43,028 bases of DNA, from the NCBI RefSeq assembly GCF_009812035.1, contig NZ_VZIZ01000023.1, positions 1-43,028 on the forward strand, read 5' to 3'. The position numbers and the translations under genes are program-made. The notes beneath the pieces are model-generated. The model was not told where the DNA came from and made no database searches. It saw only the letters and a program-made list of their open reading frames with translations. Source of the DNA: Psychrobacter nivimaris. GTDB lineage: Bacteria > Pseudomonadota > Gammaproteobacteria > Pseudomonadales > Moraxellaceae. Below, in pieces: positions 1 through 9,743 of the stretch (within the stretch, counting starts at the first letter, position 1; the number at the start of each line of letters is the position of its first letter).

Positions 1-59
1 AGAGACGCTATTTTAACAAAAACCTCTTATCAGGTGTCCTAAATTAGTTGACCACTACA
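1..59 (+). mobile_element. Probable right end of an IS3-family-like insertion sequence (rest lies outside the window)
   Basis: Frame 1 is open from base 1 and reads RDAILTKTSYQVS before a TAA at 40-42. That looks like the last codons of an orfB transposase, although the fragment is too short to identify. The stop lies inside a 25-bp segment at 35-59 that begins TGTCC and ends CTACA. Read on the other strand it starts TGTAGTGGTCAAC, and the TG...CA ends are those of IS3-type terminal repeats. The coding sequence that follows has lost its own start region, which fits an insertion boundary at 59/60. No matching left end is visible inside the window. Confidence 0.45.
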
Positions 60-85
60 ATATCGAAGAGCAAAGCAGTTACGGT

Positions 86-520
86 GTGGCTTGGAATTTT
101 TCAGATGAATTAAATTCTTCTGATTTACCGAGCAAAAACTCCTTTGGAGAATTTTCCAAGAATTTCCAGCTTTCGATCTATAACGTAGATGGTAAGCGCA
201 AAAACACTTTGCAAGACGCAAAAAATACTTTATCGATCAATGAGGTTAATAACAAACCTTACCTTTCTGTGATTGAAAGTGATTTGGTTTTTACTAACTA
301 TCATAGTTGTAGTATTGGAGATAGTATCGCAAAGTGGTCACAAAACCATTGGGTCATTAACGATAATAATCAGCCAGATGAAACCCTAGAACTACGCTTG
401 TATCCAGCAACTTATAAAGGTAAATCGCATTTGTTATTAAAAGATATTGATGATCAGTTTAGGTGGGGGCGTTGTGGTGCGCGAGGATATTTTGACGGTA
501 TTATATTAGAGCGTGAATAA
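86..520 (+). CDS. Hypothetical protein, probably truncated at its 5' end
   Basis: This is an orphan protein of about 144 residues that I do not recognise. The only usable start in frame is GTG at 86, with no convincing ribosome binding site. The frame is open back to base 17, and the residues just upstream (IEEQSSYG, 62-85) look coding. I therefore infer that the native protein began further left and was cut by the IS-like end at 1-59. The product is polar and soluble with no signal peptide or membrane segment. A TNYHSCS...WSQNHW stretch lies in the middle and an RWGRCGARGYFDG motif near the C-terminus. It could equally be a short intact gene starting at GTG. Confidence 0.55.
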   Translation: MAWNFSDELNSSDLPSKNSFGEFSKNFQLSIYNVDGKRKNTLQDAKNTLSINEVNNKPYLSVIESDLVFTNYHSCSIGDSIAKWSQNHWVINDNNQPDETLELRLYPATYKGKSHLLLKDIDDQFRWGRCGARGYFDGIILERE

Positions 521-603
521 GTGAAAAAAATCACTCTATTCTCTCAAAATAAACATAAGCTGAACTGAATATCCAATTTAATAAGTCAAACTTTCCTTCT
601 AAA

Positions 604-638
604 TAAAAAAAGACGGCAAGAGATATCCCTCGCCGTCC
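604..638 (-). terminator. Rho-independent terminator of the fadH-type gene
   Basis: On the minus strand a GACGGC...GCCGTC stem is followed by a run of seven T, 27 bases beyond the fadH-type stop codon. Confidence 0.75.
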
Positions 639-664
639 ATTATTTAACATTCATGCTAAAGAGT

Positions 665-2821
<2,157 letters not shown>

Positions 2822-3084
2822 TTATGAGGCTACTTTTTAAAAACGGCTTTTTAGAATTAGTGGGCCAAAGGGGTTTAGCATCATCGATATCGTAACACAC
2901 CGCGATTATTGTCAGCTATGCAGACAAGCGACTGATGAGTGAGCACTATATTAATTGCTATAACGAGCAGGACGGTGTATCAGGTTGTAATGTGGCATAC
3001 GGTTAAGCAAACACCACAAAACCCAGCCAACATTTTAGGTAGATTATATACCGTTAGCTTAATGTCACCTAAAAATTAGACTAA

Positions 3085-3114
3085 GGTATAAATCGATAAA
3101 TATCGACTTATACC
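3085..3114. promoter_or_regulatory. 30-bp near-perfect palindrome, candidate operator between fadH and the acyl-CoA synthetase gene
   Basis: The left arm GGTATAAATCGATAA and the right arm ATATCGACTTATACC pair at 13 of 15 positions. The site lies 285 bp from the fadH start and 90 bp before the acyl-CoA synthetase start, in the only intergenic space the two genes share. A smaller inverted repeat (TTTTAGGT at 3033-3040, ACCTAAAA at 3067-3074) sits beside it. It does not resemble the PsrA or E. coli FadR sites I know. The role as an operator is inferred from symmetry and position. Confidence 0.5.
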
Positions 3115-3203
3115 TATAACTTCTATGCTAGATTACTGTACTAAAGAACATACTGACGTTAATGTACTGACGCATTATAGAAATACGATAAAGGACTATC
3201 ATC

Positions 3204-4868
3204 ATGACAGATTTCCATACAGGTCTTGGCAAAAATGCCGCCAACCATCAACCACTTACACCTATTGATTTTATCATTCGCAGCGCGCAAGTTTATCCTG
3301 ATAAGACTGCCATCATTTATGACGATCTAGAACACAATAACCTCACTCAGACATGGCAACAGACCTATACTCGCTGTCGTCAACTGGCTGATGGTCTGCG
3401 CAAACTGGGTATCGATAAAAATGATACGGTCGCTGTTATGTTGCCAAACACGCCAGCAATGGTCGAATGCGCCTTTGGTGTGCCGATGTCAGGCGGCGTG
3501 CTCTGTACTTTGAACACTCGTCTTGATATCAATGCGCTTACCTTTTGTTTACAGCATTCCGAAGCCAAGGTCTTAATCTTAGACAGCGAATTTGCTGAAC
3601 ATGCTGAAATCATCGATGAGACTTTTCCAGACTTAATCGTCATTCATTCAACGGACAAGGCTGTCAATGTCGAGCGTTTTGGGCACATGAGTTATGAAGC
3701 ATTGATAGCCAGTTCAGACAGCTTGGATAATTGGGAGATGCCGACAGATGAGTGGGACGCCATTGCGCTCAATTATACCTCTGGGACGACAGGCAAGCCC
3801 AAAGGCGTGGTCTATCACCATCGTGGTGCAACTCTCAATGCTATCTCTAATATTTTAGATTGGGACATGCCCAAACACCCGATATATCTGTGGACGCTGC
3901 CGCTGTTTCACTGCAACGGTTGGTGCTTTCCGTGGACCATCGCCGAGCGTGCTGGGGTCAATGTATGCTTGCGAAAAATTGATGCTGATTTGATATTGCA
4001 GCTGATTGCCAAGTATCAAGTTAGCCACTACTGCTCTGCGCCAGTCGTGCACAATATGATTGCTGGCGGCAAACCTGAGTATAAAGACGCTATCACCCAT
4101 ACGGTCAAAGGCTGGGTCGCTGGTGCACCGCCGTCTGAAACCATGCTGGCCGCGATGGAAGCAATGGGCTTTCATATCTCGCACGTCTACGGTCTCACTG
4201 AAGTATATGGGCCAGTGACGGTTTGTGCGGAGCAGGAAGAATGGAATGAGCTTGATGTGGCCACCCGTGCCCAAAAGAAATCACGCCAAGGCATGACTTC
4301 TCACTTGATGGCAGGGTTTGAAGTATTTAAGCAAGGTACTACCGAGCCAGTCGCCGTTGACGGGGAAGAGATGGGCGAGCTGGCGCTACGTGGCAATATG
4401 GTGATGAAAGGCTATCTAAAAAGCCGCAAGGCTACCGAAGAGGCATTCGCTGATGGCTGGTTCCGTACAGGCGATTTGGGTGTTAAATACCCTGACGGCT
4501 ATATCAAAATAATGGACAGACTAAAAGATATCATCATCTCAGGCGGTGAGAATATCTCTAGTATCGAGGTAGAAAACGTCTTGTATAAACTACCTGCGAT
4601 TGAGAGCTGTGCCGTCGTTGCCGCGCCACATGATAAATGGGGCGAAGTGCCTGTCGCCTTTATCGAAATTCACGCTGGCAGCACTTTGCAACGTGATACG
4701 GTGATGGAGCATTGTAGTCAGCACCTAGCAGGTTTTAAAGTCCCAAAATATATTGTCTTTGCCGAAATCCCAAAGACCAGTACCGGTAAAGTGCAAAAAT
4801 TTGAGCTACGCCAAGCGGCTAAGTCCTTGGCACACGAAACGCCAAAAGTAACTGCCAGTGCGAAATAA
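3204..4868 (+). CDS. Acyl-CoA synthetase (AMP-forming, ANL superfamily; medium-chain or DmdB-like)
   Basis: The 554-residue adenylate-forming enzyme activates a carboxylic acid with ATP and then joins it to CoA. Visible motifs are the P-loop-like YTSGTTGKPKG at 191-201, the adenine motif VYGLTEVYGP, GWFRTGDLG, the hinge region around DRLKDIIISGGENIS, and a C-terminal PKTSTGKVQK with the catalytic lysine near residue 529. The length and the WTLPLFHCNGW motif resemble the medium-chain acyl-CoA synthetase and methylmercaptopropionate-CoA ligase branch rather than E. coli FadD. The divergent dienoyl-CoA reductase supports a fatty-acid substrate, but the exact chain length cannot be read from the sequence. 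A strong terminator follows within 40 bp, so the gene is probably transcribed alone. Confidence 0.88.
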   Translation: MTDFHTGLGKNAANHQPLTPIDFIIRSAQVYPDKTAIIYDDLEHNNLTQTWQQTYTRCRQLADGLRKLGIDKNDTVAVMLPNTPAMVECAFGVPMSGGVLCTLNTRLDINALTFCLQHSEAKVLILDSEFAEHAEIIDETFPDLIVIHSTDKAVNVERFGHMSYEALIASSDSLDNWEMPTDEWDAIALNYTSGTTGKPKGVVYHHRGATLNAISNILDWDMPKHPIYLWTLPLFHCNGWCFPWTIAERAGVNVCLRKIDADLILQLIAKYQVSHYCSAPVVHNMIAGGKPEYKDAITHTVKGWVAGAPPSETMLAAMEAMGFHISHVYGLTEVYGPVTVCAEQEEWNELDVATRAQKKSRQGMTSHLMAGFEVFKQGTTEPVAVDGEEMGELALRGNMVMKGYLKSRKATEEAFADGWFRTGDLGVKYPDGYIKIMDRLKDIIISGGENISSIEVENVLYKLPAIESCAVVAAPHDKWGEVPVAFIEIHAGSTLQRDTVMEHCSQHLAGFKVPKYIVFAEIPKTSTGKVQKFELRQAAKSLAHETPKVTASAK

Positions 4869-4904
4869 AACGGCAATCTATTAAGTCATATCATCAATTA
4901 ACAT

Positions 4905-4947
4905 CCATCAAAAAGGTCAGCGATATATAGCTGACCTTTTTTGATGG
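4905..4947. terminator. Bidirectional hairpin terminator
   Basis: A stem with CCATCAAAAAGGTCAGC on the left and its complement on the right encloses a short AT loop and is flanked by A and T runs. It ends the acyl-CoA synthetase transcript and could also stop leftward transcription from the YeeE/YedE genes. Confidence 0.85.
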
Positions 4948-5085
4948 ACGCACGCCTATAGTCAAAGAAGGCTAAAACGGGTACAAGGGCAGCCGACTGC
5001 AGATTGTACAAATAGTACGTCTAGGGAGGATAACGCCGTAGCCGCTTAGTAGTTCTCTGACCATATTTATGGAAAATTAACGATA

Positions 5086-5505
5086 TTACCCAAGCTTAGG
5101 CTCAAGCCATTGATAAACCAGCATTCCTATAATCATGGCAGGAATAAAGACATAGGCTTGCCATTGACCAGTACCGAGCAACACAATTCCTGGTCCTGGG
5201 CAGATACCAACCAGCCCCCAGCCGATACCGAACAACATCGCACCGATAAGTAATTTTTTATTAATGACAGTTTTGCTTGGCATATCAATCGGTGTGCCGA
5301 TCCAGCTGCTTTGTTGACGCTTTGCTAATCGCACACCGAAGAAAGCGACGATCAGACCACCGCCCATCACCAGTGCAAGGGAGATATCCCATGCACCAAA
5401 GATATCCAAAAACCCTTGTACCTTTACAGGATCGGTCATACCTGATACCAGTAGTCCCAGTCCAAACAGTAGTCCTGCCAGCAATCCGATTATATTTTTT
5501 AGCAT
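5086..5505 (-). CDS. YeeE/YedE family half-transporter, PmpB-like
   Basis: The 139-residue membrane protein has about four hydrophobic segments. It carries the YeeE/YedE signatures GLGLLVSGMTDP near the N-terminus and GIGWGLVGICPGPG in the C-terminal half, with the cysteine that is conserved in the family. The family includes thiosulfate transporter TsuA (YeeE) and the paired PmpA/PmpB permeases, which occur as two half-size proteins, as here. The first half (5604-6041) lies 98 bp upstream on the same strand, so the two probably form one operon and one complex in the inner membrane. Import of thiosulfate or another reduced sulfur species is inferred from the family. No sulfurtransferase or sulfide:quinone reductase gene is adjacent. 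Confidence 0.8.
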   Translation of the reverse strand: MLKNIIGLLAGLLFGLGLLVSGMTDPVKVQGFLDIFGAWDISLALVMGGGLIVAFFGVRLAKRQQSSWIGTPIDMPSKTVINKKLLIGAMLFGIGWGLVGICPGPGIVLLGTGQWQAYVFIPAMIIGMLVYQWLEPKLG

Positions 5506-5603
5506 CGTCGTATCTCGCTATTATTATTTTTTATTAACCATCATATGTCGTTCGCGCGTGAGCCCAATTATTAGCATTTATCTGGCAATCTGCCATGAAT
5601 TCG

Positions 5604-6041
5604 CTATAGCAGGCCTAATACGTGGCGACCGACATAAACGGTCACAATCCCAAACAGCATAAAGGTGACGGTCGCTGCCAATGACCGTGGAGACAGCCGT
5701 GCATTACCACAGATACCATGCCCACTCGTGCATCCTGAACCTAAACGCGTGCCAAAGCCGACCAGTAACCCTGCACCAATCAATAATGGCACGGAAGTAC
5801 TGATAGCTACCTCAGGTAGTGGTCTTGCCAACTGATATAGCAGTGGTGAGATGACCAAACCCAGTATAAATAGCACCTGCCACATCTCTACACGTTTGGG
5901 TTTTAGTAGGCTTGAAAAAATACCACTGATACCTGCTATACGACCGATACCTAGCAGTAAGATAACCGTCGCTACGCCTAGCATTAGACCTCCTACCAAG
6001 GAGATCGGCGTAAATGCTTGCCAGTCTATTTGTATGCTCAT
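5604..6041 (-). CDS. YeeE/YedE family half-transporter, PmpA-like
   Basis: The 145-residue membrane protein has about four hydrophobic helices and the diagnostic GFGTRLGSGCTSGHGICG motif, in which the cysteines are thought to handle the sulfur substrate. It is the N-terminal-type half of a split YeeE/YedE transporter; the partner half follows at 5086-5505. The first gene of the pair lies about 60 bp from an AT-rich palindrome at 6101-6120. In other bacteria such pairs are often controlled by an ArsR-type persulfide sensor (BigR/SqrR). No such regulator gene is present in this window, so control by one is inference. Confidence 0.83.
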   Translation of the reverse strand: MSIQIDWQAFTPISLVGGLMLGVATVILLLGIGRIAGISGIFSSLLKPKRVEMWQVLFILGLVISPLLYQLARPLPEVAISTSVPLLIGAGLLVGFGTRLGSGCTSGHGICGNARLSPRSLAATVTFMLFGIVTVYVGRHVLGLL

Positions 6042-6100
6042 AACGGACTACCTAATTAAGTTTATTAAATACGTACTTGAGTATTAATTTATAAAAATAC

Positions 6101-6120
6101 ATTATATTATAAAATATAAT
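6101..6120. promoter_or_regulatory. AT-rich palindrome upstream of the YeeE/YedE pair
   Basis: ATTATATT and AATATAAT form a perfect 8-bp inverted repeat around a 4-bp spacer, 60 bp before the pmpA-like start codon. The shape and composition resemble operators of ArsR-family sulfur sensors, and the sequence could also include a -10 box. Confidence 0.45.
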
Positions 6121-6130
6121 AAAAAGGTAA

Positions 6131-6174
6131 AAAAATACTGAACCTAGCATGACACTAATGGTTCAGTATTTTTT
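6131..6174 (-). terminator. Terminator of the aminotransferase gene
   Basis: AATACTGAACC and GGTTCAGTATT form an 11-bp stem flanked by A and T tracts, so it can work in both directions. It lies beyond the stop of the aminotransferase gene and before the palindrome that precedes the YeeE/YedE pair. Confidence 0.75.
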
Positions 6175-6289
6175 ATAACTGTTAGGACTATACTGTAAAG
6201 GCTTTAAAAAGGGCAATGAAAAAGGGCAGTGAAAAAGACTTAATAAGCTATCCTATTAATATCTTTATCAGCCCTCTTAATTGGTATCT

Positions 6290-7426
6290 TTACTGGCTCA
6301 GCACTTTATCGAGTGCCGTTTCAAAACGCTCTACTGTGCCATCGATATCAGTCAATTTATCCAAGCCAAATAGACCTAAACGGAAAGTTTTGAAGTTATC
6401 AGGCTCGCCCACTTTCAATGGTACGCCAGCCGCGATTTGCACTCCGATTTCAGCAAACGCGCTACCCTTATGCATGTCATCACGATCAGTATAAGAGACG
6501 ACAACGCCAGGTGCTTTAAAACCTGCAGCAGCGACGCTCTCAACGCCTTTAGCTTCTAATACTTCACGGATACGTTTGCCAAGTGCCCACTGCGCGTCAC
6601 ACAATTTATCAAAACCGATTGCTTTGGCTTCATTCACAGCATCACGGAACTGACGTAAGCTGTCTGTCGGCATAGTCGCATGGTACGCATGACCGCCATT
6701 TTCGTAAGCACGCATGATATTTAACCATTGCTTTAGGTCGATACTAAAACTATCAGATTCAGTACTGTCTACTTTTTTGACAGCAGCATCGCTTAGCATG
6801 ACCAAACCAGCGCCCGGTGTACTGCTCCAGCCTTTTTGCGGTGCGCTAATCAGCACATCGATGCCCAATGCTTTCATATCTAGCCATACACAGCCTGAAG
6901 CGATGCAATCAATGACTAACAGTCCGCCAACGCTATGCACAGCCTCGCTCAGTGATTTAATATAGTCATCTGATAAGATGATACCCGATGAGGTTTCGAC
7001 ATGCGGTGCAAATACCACTGCTGGCTTTTCTTCTTTAATTTTGGCTACGGCAACGTCGATATCGACTGGAGCAAACGGCTTCGGCGACTCACTATCGTCG
7101 GCACGATTGGCCGTGAGTACTGTAGATGACTTGGCGATTTTGCCTTTTTCTAAGATTTGCGTCCAACGATAGCTGAACCAGCCATTACGAATGATTAGGC
7201 AGTCCTCATCATTTGCCAACTGGCGAGCGACTGCTTCCATACCATAAGTACCAGAACCAGGAACGATCACCACTGCGTCAGCGTTATACACAGATTTTAG
7301 GTCACTAGATAGGTCGTTCATCACTTGCTGAAAGGCTTTTGACATATGGTTCAGCGCGCGATCGGTGTAAACCACTGAATACTCTAATAAGCCGTTTGGA
7401 TCGATATCTTGACGTAATGCTGGCAT
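6290..7426 (-). CDS. Class V PLP-dependent aminotransferase (alanine/serine-glyoxylate type)
   Basis: The 378-residue protein is of fold type I. The PLP-binding lysine is K198 in SAPQKGW, the ring-stacking region includes VPGSGTYGMEA near 55-64, and the cofactor-pairing aspartate is D173 in VIDCIASG. The overall pattern (an early PGSGT, then ETSSGIILS, then a QKGW lysine) matches the alanine-glyoxylate, serine-glyoxylate and PhnW-like aminotransferases. The substrate cannot be settled from sequence. The gene stands alone, with a terminator downstream and 356 bp of non-coding DNA upstream. No glyoxylate or purine-catabolism genes are adjacent. Confidence 0.82.
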   Translation of the reverse strand: MPALRQDIDPNGLLEYSVVYTDRALNHMSKAFQQVMNDLSSDLKSVYNADAVVIVPGSGTYGMEAVARQLANDEDCLIIRNGWFSYRWTQILEKGKIAKSSTVLTANRADDSESPKPFAPVDIDVAVAKIKEEKPAVVFAPHVETSSGIILSDDYIKSLSEAVHSVGGLLVIDCIASGCVWLDMKALGIDVLISAPQKGWSSTPGAGLVMLSDAAVKKVDSTESDSFSIDLKQWLNIMRAYENGGHAYHATMPTDSLRQFRDAVNEAKAIGFDKLCDAQWALGKRIREVLEAKGVESVAAAGFKAPGVVVSYTDRDDMHKGSAFAEIGVQIAAGVPLKVGEPDNFKTFRLGLFGLDKLTDIDGTVERFETALDKVLSQ

Positions 7427-7782
7427 TGAACACTCCTAGTGTATGGTTAGATAATATGCGACATGGATCAGATAGCACTATAATCAAGTGCTATTATTCG
7501 ATGGTGAGGTCTTGCGCTGTCTAGAGATGCATTGTCTTTAAACGAACAAAAAACAACGGACACTGATGAGGTCTACTAACATTAAGTTAATATATTTGTA
7601 GTCATATTACGAGCAAACACCAGCACATATCTTGACCTAAGCCATCCATGAGAGCTTGATATTAGCACTGATACTGAAGGTTGACAACGATACGCTCAGG
7701 CAACGATATGACTTGCGCTATCGAGCATTTATTGGTAGGTATTGGTTGATAAGTTTTGACTTATACAGCCACGATGAAAGCA
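7427..7782. other. Non-coding interval between hemA and the aminotransferase gene
   Basis: The 356 bp should carry the aminotransferase promoter near its left end and the 3' end of the hemA transcript at its right end. I see no credible gene, repeat or strong hairpin in it. Confidence 0.5.
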
Positions 7783-9192
7783 TCAATGCCCTCGATGAGC
7801 ATCTTGTAGTCCTGACACTACGAAGTCTAGCAACTCACTATCGCCTTCACGTGCGGCTTTGCGCATCAGTTTCGATGGTGCATGGGTCAATGTTTGAGTC
7901 AAACGTCGCGATAGCTCAGTGATGATATCTTCTGGACTAACATCGTCCTGTTGCAGCTTAGCAATAGATTCATGCAGCAGCTTATCCACCTGACCTTGAG
8001 TACACGCGCGGTATTGCTGAATATCTTTACCAACTTGGCGAACCTGAAAGCGGCGATCTATTTCAACCACCAATTGACTCACTAACAGTTCAGCATCCAC
8101 TGCGGCTTGGCGACGCTGCTCGATATTACCTGCAATCACATGCTGCAAATCATCGACAGAGTACAGATAAACATCATCAATACGGCTAATGGTCGAATCG
8201 ATATCGCGCGGTACGGCCAGATCTATCATAAGCATTGGCTGATAACGGCGACGTTTTAGCGCTTGTATGGTCATTGTCTTATCAATCAACAAATCCATAC
8301 TGCCACTACAACTACTAACGATATCGGCTTCTGCCAATACTTGCGGCAACTCCTGTAAAGGTCTAACGTCTACACGGCGATTAGGGCCACGTAGTTCAGC
8401 CGCTAACGCTTCGGCACGTTCGGGATTACGGTTACAGATAATAACTCGTCCGACCCCTAGCCCTGCGATATGGGTGGCAACCAAGCGATTCATCTCGCCT
8501 GCGGCAACAACCAGTAGAGTACGACTGGGTAAATCATCAAATATTTGTGTGACCAATTTGGCTGCGGCAAAGCTAAGCGATACGGCTTGGGCGCCAACCT
8601 GCGTCTCATTACGCACTCGTTTGGCGGCAGCGAATACTTGATCGATGATCCAGCCTAGCTGATTACTGAGTACTTTTTGGTCTTGAGCCAGATGCACAGA
8701 GTTTTTGATTTGACCGAGAATCTGCGGCTCACCCAATATCATAGAGTCGAGACCAGCCGCTACTCTTAACCAATGAGTCAATGCATGAGTATCACGATGT
8801 ACATAGAGATAAGGATCAATATCAACGAGTGGCAATTGCTTGAAGTCAGCCAGCCACGTTTTGATTTTGGTAATATGCGCACTAATCGCAGCAGACGAGA
8901 TATTCATGCTACTACTAAAAGCATTATTGGATGACTGTCCTGCGGCTTTGACATCTTGCAAATTGGGTAATTGTGAGTCAGATATTTGGCCGTTAGCATG
9001 ATGCGACGTTGAAGTGTGCGGCACTAGCGCATAGATTTCGGTGCGGTTACAAGTAGAGACGATCACGCTACCATCAGTAAAGGCTTCTATTTGTTTGAGC
9101 GCGACATTTATATCGTCACCCACAAGTGCCAAGCGCTCTCGCAGAGCGACTGGTGCAGTTTTGTGATTGACCCCAATGACCACTAATCTCAT
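7783..9192 (-). CDS. hemA: Glutamyl-tRNA reductase
   Basis: The enzyme reduces glutamyl-tRNA(Glu) to glutamate-1-semialdehyde, the first committed step of the C5 route to haem. Visible features are the N-terminal GVNHKTAPVALRER motif, the catalytic cysteine C48 in STCNRTEIY, the NADPH domain with VVAAGEMNRLVATH, and the C-terminal helical dimerisation domain. At 469 residues it is about 50 longer than the E. coli protein (418). The extra length is a polar, low-complexity insert at roughly 57-104, directly after the active-site motif. The next enzyme of the pathway, HemL, is encoded 20 kb away. The gene is divergent from the TPR-lolB-ispE-prs cluster, the arrangement found in many gammaproteobacteria. 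Confidence 0.95.
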   Translation of the reverse strand: MRLVVIGVNHKTAPVALRERLALVGDDINVALKQIEAFTDGSVIVSTCNRTEIYALVPHTSTSHHANGQISDSQLPNLQDVKAAGQSSNNAFSSSMNISSAAISAHITKIKTWLADFKQLPLVDIDPYLYVHRDTHALTHWLRVAAGLDSMILGEPQILGQIKNSVHLAQDQKVLSNQLGWIIDQVFAAAKRVRNETQVGAQAVSLSFAAAKLVTQIFDDLPSRTLLVVAAGEMNRLVATHIAGLGVGRVIICNRNPERAEALAAELRGPNRRVDVRPLQELPQVLAEADIVSSCSGSMDLLIDKTMTIQALKRRRYQPMLMIDLAVPRDIDSTISRIDDVYLYSVDDLQHVIAGNIEQRRQAAVDAELLVSQLVVEIDRRFQVRQVGKDIQQYRACTQGQVDKLLHESIAKLQQDDVSPEDIITELSRRLTQTLTHAPSKLMRKAAREGDSELLDFVVSGLQDAHRGH

Positions 9193-9743
9193 TATCGATA
9201 GACCATAAACATGACGCTCAGTTGCCCCTTACGCTATCTTATTATTTTTAAAAGACAGTTTTTGACGACAGCGCTAAAAAGGAAGACCCTAAAAACCGCC
9301 TATTATATCATTATTGCGGGCTTTAATTAACACTCACCCATCTATGATAACCATATCTCTGTATCTGGTCGCAAATGTAACAAATCAACTACTCATACGA
9401 TTTATAAAATCAATAGCTGGGTTTTGACTTATGGTCAATAATATAATGTTAAATCATTCGCTTACTCTATCTTAACTTGTTATATTTCTATAATATTCAG
9501 TTCGACAGACCTATCTATATTTAATTATCTTCAGTATCGTTCTTTGGCAACGTACTCGCTACTAGTAGCATATTCATACGGTCAGACATGCCACTATCTG
9601 AGTAACACGGATGCTATTGTTTATCTCATCGGTCTACTCTTATAATGCTTGTCATGGGTATATATTGCCAATATCTAACGTAAAATGATTAAAACAAACT
9701 TGCCTTATCTGTGTAGGTAAACCATGGGCGAATACGGCTATCT
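9193..9743. other. Divergent intergenic region between hemA and the TPR gene
   Basis: The 551 bp of AT-rich DNA must hold the hemA promoter and the promoter for the TPR/lolB cluster. I could not identify a confident -35/-10 pair, hairpin or small gene. Confidence 0.45.

Noticed and set aside
7656..7922. Plus-strand frame overlapping the 3' end of hemA
   Set aside because: It runs antisense into hemA and lacks a ribosome binding site.
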